A model generated the notes under the pieces. The model was given only the letters and a program-made list of their open reading frames with translations. It did no database searches and was not told the origin of the DNA. Below are positions 53,784 through 64,000 of a DNA stretch of 64,000 nt, in pieces. Where the stretch lies: positions 32,995,090-33,059,089 of the forward strand of contig NC_031771.1 of NCBI RefSeq assembly GCF_001522545.3, given 5' to 3'. Positions within the stretch are counted from its first letter, which is position 1. Each line of letters starts with the position of its first letter. The translations under genes and the position numbers were made by a program. Origin of the DNA: Parus major. Lineage: Eukaryota; Chordata; Aves; Passeriformes; Paridae.

Positions 53784-54005
53784 AACCTGAAGCGAGTGGC
53801 TGAGACGTGGATGGATGAGTTTGCAGAGTACATTTACCAGCGACGGCCTGAGTACAGACATCTCTCAACTGGTGACATCTCTGCCCAGAAGGAGCTGCGC
53901 AAGCACCTTAAGTGTAAAGATTTCAAGTGGTTCATGGCTGCAGTGGCTTGGGATGTCCCCAAATATTACCCTCCTGTTGAGCCTCCACCTGCTGCCTGGG
54001 GGGAG
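53784..54005 (+). CDS. GALNTL6: GALNTL6 exon (end of catalytic domain and linker)
   Basis: This in-phase exon of 222 bases (74 codons) reads [20 protein letters not shown], then [40 protein letters not shown] and [14 protein letters not shown]. NxKRxAExWMDE is a signature of the family; it closes the GT-A fold and its Trp-Met-Asp-Glu core is intact. The C(K)-FKWFM segment and the Pro-rich YYPPVEPPP form the linker between catalytic and lectin domains. The Pro-rich linker is shared with GALNT10. Acceptor gccacccag and donor gtaagg bound it. Without splicing, the frame stays open for 30 codons into the intron and stops at 54095. Confidence 0.95.
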
Positions 54006-57000
54006 GTAAGGAATAGATCAATTGTAAATGAATCTAACATTTTAGATTGTGGGAAATTAAAATTATTAAATCGGAGTAAACCTGATGGTAAGTAGTGTTA
54101 TTAAGGAAGTTCACAGTGGTTGAAACAATCCCTGAACTATCCATTAAAATGAGAAACTCTCATGTCTTAGAACTGTAACTGTTGGTTTTGTAACTCATTA
54201 AAACTTTGTGTGTACAGGGCATAGGATGTATGCCAAATGAGGACAAGAGTGAGGAAAAAAGTATGTAGCACTCATTACTGCATGTCACAGAAGATTTTAG
54301 ATTCAGAAAGTCACCTTAGTAAAAAGGAGGTCTGAAGCCACTGCTTTGGGCTTTTTGTATATCTACTGGCATATCTCCTTCTGTCCTTACAAGGACAATT
54401 GTGTGGACATGGAGTTAGGGAAGTGTGACAAGCAAGGTCTGGATACTTTCCTTTGAAAACGACTGATTTTGTTCAGCTGTTCACTACATGCTGTAGGTGC
54501 TGTCATCACTGAATACCAGTAGCAGACAAATACAATATCTTCATTGATGGATGAGGGAAGAGAGAGACCACAAAAGAGAAGCCAGTATCTGAGCATCAAC
54601 TCCAGAGCAGGGACTGAGCAAACAGCCAGCTGCAAATTTCGACCTGTGATCAAAGATGTTCTGCAGTCAGACCTTTCTGAAGAACAGAGCTGTAGCAAGC
54701 CTTGCTTTGACAGATTTTGTGCAGAAGAAATGAGAACATACAGAGTGCTGGGAGAGGAAATTACTTCCTTACTTGCACTGAAAAATTGCTGTGGCCTTTT
54801 GCCCCAAGAGCTGCAGCAGCTTCACGCCATGGAGAGGTCACAAGCAGAGGGCTTTTTCCTCTCAGTTCATTAAGATATATAAAGAAGGCTTCACTCTTCC
54901 AGTGTATTGTGCTATTTTTTAAAAAACCATAGTCATATCTGTACTGGGAGTTCTAGCCTTCTCTGATTCTTTGGGAGATGTTCTTGGGGCTATAAGAAAA
55001 TTAACTTTTATATTTGAAACCAGAGGATGAAGTTGAAACTTTGACCAAGACATTTGGTAAGATCAGACACAAGTGTGTAAATTCCCAGTGGTCAAGAGTG
55101 GGACTAGGCTTCTAGACATAGGTACCTCTACTATTCTCCATAATTTCTTTATAGAAAGACAAATTACCTCACAGTGAGCTTTTTAAAATAACTTTCTCTG
55201 GTACTAGCAGTCCTTAATTTTTCTTTATAGGCTATCAGTTACAGACGTTCCAAAAAACTCTAATATATATGTCTTACTGTTTGCTACTGCTTGGCAGTAA
55301 TTAATTCCTTTGTTGTTTAAGTTTCTTCTTTTTGGTCCTCATACCCAAGCTTTATGAGATTAATGTGTACTGAGAGGTAAGGAATTTATCAGTAGAAGTC
55401 AGGCTGGATCAGATTGCTGTGATTTCTACTGTGATCTTCCTTCACCATCTTTCACATTAATATATGGGTGTCCCTGGAGGACTGGGATCAGGAGATGGGT
55501 AATTTCTCTGGCCAGCTGGACAATCCTTAGCTCAGTCAAAAGGGTCTAAGAGGAGGAGCTTGTGATTCATTCTTTTCACAGCAATATTAATATAATCTCT
55601 GCATAAACCTGAGTATTTTTTAATTTTTTTATAAAGCAAAATCATATCAGTAGTGTGAAATCTGTGCCTTAAAAGCTTTTACTAAGTTCTTAGGAAGGAC
55701 GTGAAGACCAAAGATTTTCTTTTTTGTCTAAAACATACTTTCTCTAAAATAACAGGAAGAGAACTTTCAGCCCTACTTCTCTTGTTTGTTTCTGAGACTG
55801 TCACATTCCTGTGCAGTTCTAATTAATTTGTTGGCACTTGTGAGGATCTTGAAAAACCTTGAAGGTCAGTGGCTGTAAGAAACTGAAAGAGGGAAGCAGA
55901 CTGTAATGTTACTGCTTTGTAAGAATCATGCAGCTCTAGAAACCTTGCTGATTATACACACCAAAAGTCTGTGCCAACACTGACTGTCATTTAGTACCCT
56001 CTCTGCTTCCATTTGGAAATACTTTACATCTGCTTGCCTATGCTAGTCTGAGAAAGTAAACAATGAAGTACGCAGACAAGTTTGGCTCTAGTATTTTGAT
56101 ATCTAGCTAGGAAAAGCATGTGGTGTGAAAGCAGACATCTCATAAACAGACTCTGCTCAGCTCCTCTTTTTTTGAAAACACATTTATTTAAAATCTGACT
56201 CATATTTCTTGAAAAAATGTGTTTATGATAGAAAAGAAGGACATTTGGAAAACACAAAGCAATGTTTTTTACTGCACTTGTCATGGCCTTATCTCTTATG
56301 TGTGTATGTGCCTTTTGTCCTTGTAGCTGGCAGGGTGTACATACCCTTGATAATCTGTTCTGCCTTGTAACATCTGAAATATGTCCCACAGAGCATTGTA
56401 ACAGCAAATCCAGACAGATTAAGGTTAGTGAGACTGTCAGTTCTGTGTTTGAGTGAGGTAACTGTACTCTTTTCCACCATGGAAAAGAGGAAAGTTTTCA
56501 ATTATGTTTTTTCCTTATTCTTTTGAATATACTGGGAAGTCTGGTACCAGATGAAAGCAGTAATCCCATGCTCTTTCTAAGACAGAATAATTTATTTGTA
56601 ATACGTATTTGAAGTCCTACTAACTAAAACAATAGGTGTGAATTGGACACAAGGTGTTTTCTTAGGAAGTACTCATGAATCTACAATCTGTGATCCAGCA
56701 TGAATATATTGTGCAGGTATCACAGTTTCCAATATCTTTGAAAACACATTTTACAGTAAATAAATCATATAATATCAGACATTGTCATTTATTTTAGATT
56801 TCACTAGTTCTACAGTCAAGGTGGTGCAAAAAAAGTTGTTTTACTCAGTCAAAAGTCAAAATTTAATCTTGGTTTCACTTGCTGTTACATGAACTTCAAT
56901 AATTTAATGAGAAAGTGTCTCAATCGCTGCAGCAGTGCTATGCTGTAGAACCCGAGAATACTCCTTTCTCAGCCCCACACTTACGGATTTTACAGAACTG

Positions 57001-60000
57001 TTTTACAGCACTGACATGAAAATATCGCACATAAAGTCAAGTGGCACATTTGAAAAAAGATGAAAGCCTAAGAACTCACTAACTTCTCTTTTGGTTATTT
57101 TCCTTTTTTTAAAACGTGTCATCCTCATACCCTTAATGAGTCAATCTGAGCCCAGCAAGTGTCATACATCTGTGGTACAAAAGGGATACAACCCCACCCT
57201 GCACAGACCGAGTGCTGCACAGCTGGACTGTTCAAATTCTTTTATCAGGATCTATGTCACACTGAATAAGAGCCCCGTGTTTCTTCAGTGAGGTTCTTGG
57301 CAGTGCTTGACTTCTTTACCTTTGACTTTTTCTTTTTTATGGCTCAGATAAAGGATAAATACTTCTAAAATTACTGTGTATCAGTTGACAGGAGAAGTGG
57401 CTCATTTTTCCATATTTGATCCATAGACATTGATGGCCCTAGGGTTATCTGAGAATGTAAGCAGTGCACTAAAAGTGTCTCTAAGTGCTGCTCAAACAAA
57501 CAAAAAAAAGTAACATAAATGAATATTGCTAATGTCTTCTAAGAGTTAAGGCCATTTTCATATTTAAGACATTAAATCAGACGTAGGGAGAGTATTCTAC
57601 AAACTGATTGCACAAGGTGCTTCTGTTGTTGCTGTATCCCTAGGGATTGTCCTAACACCATCTCCACAGTCATTGTTCACAGATGACCATGTGGAACCTA
57701 CAGTTGTCTTTAGATTGCTACACTTTCCCTCTTTCTGCTTTTGGCAGAGACAGTTTCATGTCATGATGAGCATGCAGGGCAGCTCCCAGAACCCCTGGGA
57801 GCTTGGCTCTCCCACTCCACCTCACCCCTCCCTGGCTCCATGAAGGCTGAAGTGACAGCCTGGCTCCAGTGCAGGAGGGGTGAGGCTGCAGGAGCCAGGA
57901 CATCAGCTACTACCTCAGCATCAAGTCTTGCAGGAACTCATTTGCCTAGGAAAAGTTGTAGAGTCTTGGAACTATTAAAGAATGTTGGTCAATATAACTT
58001 CTGGGCTCTAGGAAGCTGTTTTCTCTATGCTTCTACACCTCATCTGCTCTCTGTAAGGACTACAGTGCCCATAGTGAGTTAGGATGGCATCTCAAGAACT
58101 AAGTATAAATAATGACTTACAGATAGCGTCCTGTGCTTCTGTCAGAATTTGTTTAATTCTGAAACAGCCTTTAATATCACCACTAACCATCCTTGTCAGT
58201 CCATACATCAAAGTCCTTGGAACTGTGATTTTCCTGTATGCTTATCTGTGTGTACAAATGATGTCATCTAAGGCTGGGCAAAAATGTTTTGTATGTCCCT
58301 ACCTGTATGGCTGATAAAATCTGCCTCCTGTTCATCCCTGGTCTTACAGTTGCACAAATAGGAATGTTGGAAACATGTTAGGATCACTAGCTATTTAGTT
58401 TTTTAGTTGTAACTCATAACCTCAAAAATCCTAAATCCATTGTACTGTGTGACTGAAGACAAAGCAGTTCAAAAGCATATTCCTGTATAAATGAGAAAAA
58501 AAAAAAAAATCAAAAAAAACCCCCTGTGCTTCTGCTTTCCTTCCTTTGTCCATGGAAGCATCTTAGGGGATTTGCAGGCTGTGTGGTGCTGATGCTTGGC
58601 AGAATGTTCCCCGTGGCTCTGGCTCTGGCATGATGGCTCAGTTCAGTTTCTAGCAACTGCCAAGGCCACACAGAAGCGCTAGAGAACAAAAGCACAGACT
58701 TAACTGAAATGCCTTATTACAAAAAGAAAACAAAAAACTAACCATGACCCCTCTGCAGCTGAAAGGATGAAACGAAAAAAGGTTGAGCTAGCATGTAAGC
58801 TGCAAAAAAACACAGGAAAAGCTAACTCAAGCAAACCTTTCAGGAGCAGAGGGAAGAGGGGAGGAAATAAAGAATGTGAAACAGATTCCAGCAGTGAAAG
58901 AACTAACTGTAGCTTCAGCTTAAGCCTTTTCCAGAAATGGACTGAACACATTTTCTGCACAGTCCAAATGACAGAGACTGGGATGGAGCAATGCCATCAA
59001 GACAAAATTATGAAAGCCTTTTAATGCAATAAGCATAATTGGATGTGGAGTGTATTCACTGTCATTTCACAATTCTGAATCACATAAATATCCCCAATTA
59101 TTAATGGCAATTGTTAGCAGTTCCATTTTAATTAACTTGCATGCTGTAAGAACTGAACTGATGTATCATTTAATTTTCTATTAGACCAGAAATCTTTTAT
59201 CTATACAATAGAAATATAAGTGCATTGAGAAATGATTGAACATTCTCCAAAAAAATTATACTTGGAGAAGGTATTTCACATGAAACTTTAAAAATATGAC
59301 ATTAAATTCTCTTCCCTTCATTATTCTTTCCTGCCGCTTTTGCTGGTTGAAAATGAAGGTTGTTGAGAACTAATTACCTTTCATCTTTTTTGCTGTGGGA
59401 CTGCCCAGTGCTGGATTTCTGTATCTGGTTGTGTGTATGAACAGCTAGTGTTTTACCTTATCTTTAGCAACTTTTATTGTATTGAAAAAAGAAAAACATA
59501 TCCTAGGACTGGGCTGATCCAATTTTTATTTTTTTTTTTTATGCTTCTCTGAGCTCTGGTGAAGGAGCAAAGGTTCTGGATGTAGTTGTTCAAACTGATG
59601 CTCCCCCATCTTTTTCCCAGTCTACAAATTTCTAAGCTAAGAAAATGCACCTCCTGAAACCTTTCCTGAAAGTGACAGTTTTTACATTTTCTCACTACCT
59701 GTTGCTTTCCCATCTGTGTAAATCTTTCTTGATTATGGTTAATGGACTTGATTCCACACCTCCAGAATCAGAAAAAGAGCAGAGTAGCTCTGGCATGTGT
59801 CTTGCATGCACAAGGATTTCCCTTCCTTGCAATGTTTTGTGCAATGCTGAGAAGTTTTCCATCCTTAGGATGTGTGTGAGGTATGAAGTGGCAATGTGTA
59901 CATTTGTCCAGCATATTATGGCAACAGCAGTGACTTCTAAGGTATTTTTCAGGAAAAAGCATAAATGGCTACTCAATTGTTTCTCCATTCAGCATTTGGA

Positions 60001-61032
60001 TTTCTTTTAAAAAGGATCAAAGTAGCATCCCGAATGTCAAAAAATGCTTTCTATATAGTATACATTTATAATTCGTGCATGTTTCCATGCACTTTGATTA
60101 CTCAGTTTCTATTTACCTCATTCAGAGGGTAAGTTTTTTGAAGAAATCCTTTTCGTTATGGGGGCCTAAAGGATTTTTAAGTAGCCCAGCTAAGGTACTC
60201 AAGGAGAAATGTGCATGGATTTTAGAATCCATTAGGATTTTGCTCATTTTGGTGGCTGTTCAAAAATCTACTTTTCAACCCAAAGTTTCAAAGAAAATTT
60301 ACATGGCAGCAGTAGTACATAACTGGTATAATTGATAGTCACAGATTAATTATTACTCAATTGCTTCAGCCTCAAGAACAAGATTTTCCTTTTAAGAACA
60401 AGTTACACTGCAATGTTTGCAGCAGGCATGCAGGAGGAACCTCCATGGGTAAGCATAGGTTTCAGTACGGATTTATTAAGTACTTTTTAAAAGCCTAAGT
60501 TTCAGTGCAGATTTGTTAAGTACTTTTTAATTTTATGCACTTCAGGGAGTAATGTGTGACCTTATTTACAATGGTGTTATTGTGTCAAAGAAAGAGCATG
60601 GAGTGGAACAGGACATGCCTGAATTTTGAATGCATACTGACTGCTCCCATGCCTGGGAGAGACTCGTACAGAAATCTGTTCCTTCTAATACTGTTGATCT
60701 CTCTTGCTCTCACAGGATGGAAAAAGCAGTCAGACAAGTTTTGAACTTCTCAGACTCTTTTTCTCTTAGTTTTTTTGCATGAAGATATTTCATAAGACCT
60801 ACTTTTCATTGTTAAGCAGAATATTTCAAGCTTTGCTTCTTCTGAAGCTGCTCCTAAAAAGAGTAGTTCATTCCAGGACATGGCTCTCTACCCTGTTAGA
60901 AGTAATTCTTGCCAGTTTTACATAACTGATGGTCAGTCTCAAGTCCTTCAGAGCTAAACTCCAACCCCCTTACGTTGAAAGATCAGTTCTGCAGCCCAGT
61001 TTAATGTGAAATGTTGCTGCTTGGTTTTGCAG
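54006..61032 (+). other. GALNTL6: GALNTL6 intron, 7,027 bases
   Basis: Runs from gtaagg at 54006 to ggttttgcag at 61032. Visible structure is a possible intronic polyadenylation signal ATTAAA at 54197-54202, a 14-bp hairpin near 57859-57899, a poly-A run near 58497-58510, a poly-T run near 59527-59540, and a 40-bp tandem duplication at 60451-60530. Open frames of 85-127 codons (for example 54544-54873 +, 56024-56407 -) carry no motif I recognise. No transposable element is clear to me here. Confidence 0.85.
60451..60530. repeat. 40-bp tandem duplication (2 copies)
   Basis: Positions 60451-60490 and 60491-60530 match at 35 of 40 bases by direct comparison; both end in ttaagtactttttaa. The five differences indicate an old duplication. 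It lies about 500 bases before the next exon. Confidence 0.9.
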
Positions 61033-61149
61033 ATTCGAAACGTGGCAGCCAACCTCTGTGTGGACAGCAAACACGGAGCCACAGGGACTGAGCTGAGGCT
61101 GGACATCTGTGTGAAGGATGGCTCAGAAAGAACATGGTCACATGAACAG
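61033..61149 (+). CDS. GALNTL6: GALNTL6 exon (start of ricin-B lectin domain)
   Basis: This in-phase exon of 117 bases (39 codons) reads [20 protein letters not shown] and then [19 protein letters not shown]. It begins the C-terminal ricin-B-type lectin domain, which in this family binds GalNAc already on the substrate and steers follow-up glycosylation. LCVD stands where the family has its CLD motif in the alpha repeat, and the paired Cys residues (LCVD and DIC) can form the usual disulphide. The acceptor ttttgcag is good. The donor CAG/gtattt is weaker than the others in this gene, so skipping is conceivable; skipping 117 bases would keep the frame. The remaining lectin repeats and the stop codon lie beyond 64000. 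Confidence 0.95.
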
Positions 61150-62782
61150 GTATTTTAATGGTGGAAAGACAAAAACCAGGGTAACATTGTTGCTTCTCTT
61201 TCCCCATTTTTAAACATTTTCTGAGGGCTTATCTTTTTCTTAAGGTAAAAGAGAGTGTAAAAATATTTTTTTAATTATTACTGACCTTAATGGCTTTTAC
61301 AAAGTACTCCTTAACATAACCTCAGAAATTCCAACAGCTACTTGGGCTGTCTTCATTTCCAAAAGGAATTGCAATGCCCAGAGAGCTTTTTGAGGCCCCA
61401 TTCTCCCCTCCTGTGTCATGAAAATATTTTGATTTTGCTTGAGTTACCTGAAAATATTTTAACTATAGTACCAGGCCTTTTAAAGCTCCAGACATTGTCT
61501 ATTTTTATTATTTTATCTCAATAAGCAGTTATATTTTAAACAAATATGAAGCATAAATGAGATAAATGGGTAAAAGCAAGCAAAAAAGCATTTCAAAAGA
61601 CAAGAAATCATAAAGACTCAAAAAAAGCTTTTATTTAGGTTGGTTAGGTAGAAAACTATTAGTTCTCAGGCATTTGGAGGAAAAGAACTCTAATTTTTAC
61701 TCATTGTGAGTGCCAGAGGAAAAGGATCGTGATTTACAGGCTATGGGTCTTGCCAGTGTGAGCAAGGAGAATCCAGATGAAAAGTACAACTCAGCTATTT
61801 ATTAGCAAATTTAGGGAGTGAGGTGATTTTTTCACAGGAAAAGGTCCCAGATTAGTAAAAGATTCCTAAACCTGAGAAGAATTGACCTGGCAGTCACACA
61901 TGACACTTAGTAAAAACTTAAAAACTCAGGAGAGAGGAGTCCTGAGCAGTATTTGAAGTGCTGAAGTCAAAAAAACATACTCTGAGGATACCGAGAAATG
62001 CAGGAGAGCTGCAAGTGCATGAAACTGAGAAGCTCTGAAGGATTATCTCAATTTAGGTAAGTGCCAACATGGCAGAAAAGGAAGTTGCTGAAAGAAGATT
62101 CAGACAGCTACCAAAGATACTGCATGGGGATAGGGTGCCAAGACTAGGTAAATATAATTCTGTTTATGGCATACAGTAATTGAAGCAGTTAACTGAAGGA
62201 AGTTCTATGGTCCAGACTAGACCCATCATAGCGTTCTCTGGCTTTAAAATCTGCAGAGCTCCAAACCCTCCTCAAGAAGGGACGGGGGGAATGCTGAGGC
62301 TGGCAGATACAATAAAGGAGGGAAAAAAAGTTTGATGAAAAGGTGAGAGAAGAAAAAAATGTTAGCAGAGAAATGGGCAGCTTGAAATATCCTTTGAAAG
62401 AGTAAAAGCTGGAACAAAGGGGAAATGGTACGAAGGGAGAAGGGAGGAATCCATATTTCAGCTTATTCCAGGGTGCTGTTTGGGATCAGTCTAGATCTAA
62501 AGGTCTTACTCTGTGCTAAGGACACAAAGTCACAAATTCCTTCATTGGAATCAGTAGGTGAAGCTAACATGAAGGGAGTTCAACCAGCCAGCTCCTCAGA
62601 TCCCAGAACCAGAGCTGGGAAGCCTCAAGCACTTCGGTGCTCGACGCGTGCCGCAGGGAGGCAACACGAATCGTCTCCGCCGGGCTGCTGGGGAGGAGCG
62701 CATACTCTCGCATTGCCGGAGAGCGTGCCGAACTTCCCGGGAGCACCTCACTCATCCCTGCGGCTGCGGTGCGGTGCGCCGG

Positions 62783-62796
62783 GCGGCAGGGGGCAG
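62783..62796 (+). promoter_or_regulatory. CTCF-like binding motif
   Basis: gcggcagggggcag matches the remembered CTCF core (CCASYAGRKGGCRS) at 12 of 14 positions, including the full AGRKGGCR core. It lies inside the CpG island, about 100 bases before the minisatellite. A single motif match is suggestive only. Confidence 0.45.
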
Positions 62797-62898
62797 CGCG
62801 GCCCAGCGGAATGGGCCCGCCGAGGTACCGGCCGCCCGCCCTCGGGGCCTGCCGCCAGCCCGGGGAGCGCCCTCAGGGCCGGCCCTGCTCATGGCACA

Positions 62899-63243
62899 GC
62901 CCCTCACGGCCACAGCCACTCACGGCCAGCGCCGCTCACGGCCACGGCCCCTCGGGACCAGAGCCCCTCACGGCCAGCGCCGCTCACGGCCACGGCCCCT
63001 CGGGACCAGAGCCNNNNNNNNNNNNNNNNNNNNNNNNNNNNNNNNNNNNNNNNNNNNNNNNNNNNNNNNNNNNNNNNNNNNNNNNNNNNNNNNNNNNNNN
63101 NNNNNNNNNNNNNNNNNNNNNNNNNNNNNNNNNNNNNNNNNNNNNNNNNNNNNNNNNNNNNNNNNNNNNNNNNNNNNNNNNNNNNNNNNNNNNNCCCCTC
63201 GGGGGACAAAAGCCCCTCACGGCCAGAGCCCCTCAGAGCCAGC
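62899..63243. repeat. Nested 16/48-bp GC-rich minisatellite interrupted by an assembly gap
   Basis: Seven 16-base subunits are visible before the gap (starts 62899, 62915, 62931, 62947, 62963, 62979, 62995). They form a 48-base higher-order unit: gcccctcacggccagc, gccgctcacggccacg, gcccctcgggaccaga. The 48-base unit occurs twice in near-identical form. After the gap a 17-base variant and two more 16-base subunits (63212-63227, 63228-63243) close the array. Because 48 is divisible by three, every frame that is open in one unit stays open, which creates spurious long open frames on both strands. Confidence 0.95.
63014..63194. other. Assembly gap, 181 Ns
   Basis: The Ns sit exactly inside the GC-rich tandem array, so the missing sequence is very probably more repeat units and its true length is unknown. 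Confidence 1.
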
Positions 63244-64000
63244 CCTGCGCTGCTGTCACGCTCGTCTGTGGGGCGTCAAACCCCGGGCCAGCCACACAAA
63301 ACTCTTCTTACTTCTTTATATCTCACGGAGTTTGTTGCCTCCATGAGTTCTGCATACACTAGTAGAAACTGGCAGTATTAATGAAGGTATTATCAGGTAT
63401 TCTGTTATCATATTTTGAATAGCATGGATTGATGCTGAGCTGAACTTGTAACGTCTGGTATAAATTTAGAGAGTTCAGTGGCAAGCTATAGAAGGTTAAT
63501 GTGACCAGTCCGACAGGCATCAGTGCCAGGCAGAGATGATCCTTTGTGCCACTTGATTCATGGCATGTTACCAGGGCAGGAACTAAAAGCTGACAGTCTC
63601 AGCCACCGTGCGTGGGGCACAGCCCTTTAGCGGACCCCAGGAGAGGAAGATGACCTTCCTCCTCAGGGCTGTGCAAGCCCTGCTGGGCAAGCAGCAGTCA
63701 AAAGCTTTGTGGGGAGATTGCAGGCTTTCTGGTAAACAGGAGATGGGTAAGAAGTGAGGATGTGTTGCTGTGGTTTCTGGAAGCATTCCCAAAATTAAGA
63801 ACCAGAGAGGAAGAAAAGGGACAGAGGATATGTAATAGCAGTGCATCCTTGCATCTCTGTCTTCCCAAAGCTACCTTTTGGCTTCAGGAGAAACTGAGGC
63901 TATGCTGGACAGATAACCAACAGCAAAGGAAAATAGCAGCTATCTCTTACCAAGTTCCCCAGCCTTGCCAGGGAATGGGTGAACAGGCACCATCTCTTAA

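Larger units (their letters stand above)
62630..63295. promoter_or_regulatory. Isolated intronic CpG island
   Basis: Base composition switches abruptly from AT-rich to strongly G+C- and CpG-rich (for example gctcgacgcgtgccgcaggg at 62639 and gtaccggccgcccgccctcg at 62825), and back again near 63295. CpG density this high in an otherwise CpG-poor intron indicates DNA unmethylated in the germline: an alternative or antisense promoter, an orphan island, or a GC-rich repeat maintained by biased gene conversion. I see no TATA box or clear first exon. Open frames crossing it come from the repeat described below and are not genes. Confidence 0.7.
61150..64000 (+). other. GALNTL6: GALNTL6 intron, 5' part (runs off the window)
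   Basis: Begins with the donor gtattt. The first 1.4 kb is AT-rich unique sequence. A sharp change to CpG-rich DNA follows at about 62630-63290, containing a minisatellite and an assembly gap, and then it returns to ordinary composition. No further exon was found before 64000. Confidence 0.8.

Noticed and set aside
54544..54873. 109-codon + strand open frame
   Set aside because: Composition is mildly protein-like but there is no recognised motif, no splice context, and overlapping open frames exist on the other strand.
58767..59024. 85-codon Lys-rich + strand open frame
   Set aside because: Low-complexity basic composition from A-rich DNA; no homology recognised.
62425..63381. 318-codon open frame across the CpG island and gap, and overlapping frames on both strands
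   Set aside because: About a fifth of it is Ns, and the rest stays open only because the tandem unit is 48 bases, divisible by three. All three + frames are open through it, which is a repeat artefact.
1..64000. CRISPR arrays, operons, phage or plasmid modules
   Set aside because: None seen. Composition, spliced exons and avian retroelements make this a vertebrate chromosome; the regularly repeated arrays are minisatellites without spacers.

Overview
The window is vertebrate nuclear DNA, and almost certainly a songbird (passerine). CR1 LINE fragments point to a bird or other sauropsid. Three solo-LTR-like blocks have the look of bird endogenous retroviruses. One short element at about 26.69-26.81 kb joins a tRNA-Ile-like head to a CR1-like tail, which is the architecture of the passerine TguSINE1 family. 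There is no operon, CRISPR array, prokaryotic mobile element or dense coding. Species cannot be named from the sequence alone.

One protein-coding gene occupies the whole window on the + strand and runs off both ends. Five exons (4778-4961, 35287-35404, 42110-42217, 53784-54005, 61033-61149) splice in a consistent frame into about 250 residues of a polypeptide N-acetylgalactosaminyltransferase of the GALNT10/GALNTL6 type. The best match I can recall is GALNTL6. The exons cover the second half of the GT-A catalytic domain (acceptor and Gal/GalNAc-T motif region, metal-ligand histidine) and the start of the C-terminal ricin-B lectin domain. The 5' exons (cytosolic tail, membrane anchor, stem, DxH motif) and the last lectin exons lie outside the window. 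Introns are 30,325, 6,705, 11,566 and 7,027 bases, plus partial introns of 4,777 and 2,851 bases at the edges.

Layout: 1-4.8 kb is intron with an antisense CR1 piece at its start. The 30-kb intron holds an LTR-like block (6.1-6.7 kb), a weak retropseudogene-like stretch (8.2-8.4 kb), a 25-bp minisatellite (9.3-9.4 kb), a CR1 3' end (21.8 kb) and the SINE. The 6.7-kb intron holds an 822-bp antisense solo LTR (37.9-38.7 kb) and simple repeats. The 11.6-kb intron holds an AT-rich block, a 63-base hairpin (48.4 kb), a sense solo LTR (48.8-49.4 kb) and a CR1 3' end (50 kb). The last partial intron has an isolated CpG-rich island (62.6-63.3 kb) with a nested 16/48-bp minisatellite, a CTCF-like site and an assembly gap of 181 Ns.

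I found no convincing new system. The items most worth checking are the intronic CpG island with its collapsed repeat, the hairpin at 48.4 kb, a possible intronic polyadenylation route to a lectin-less enzyme after 54005, and the weak retropseudogene candidates.
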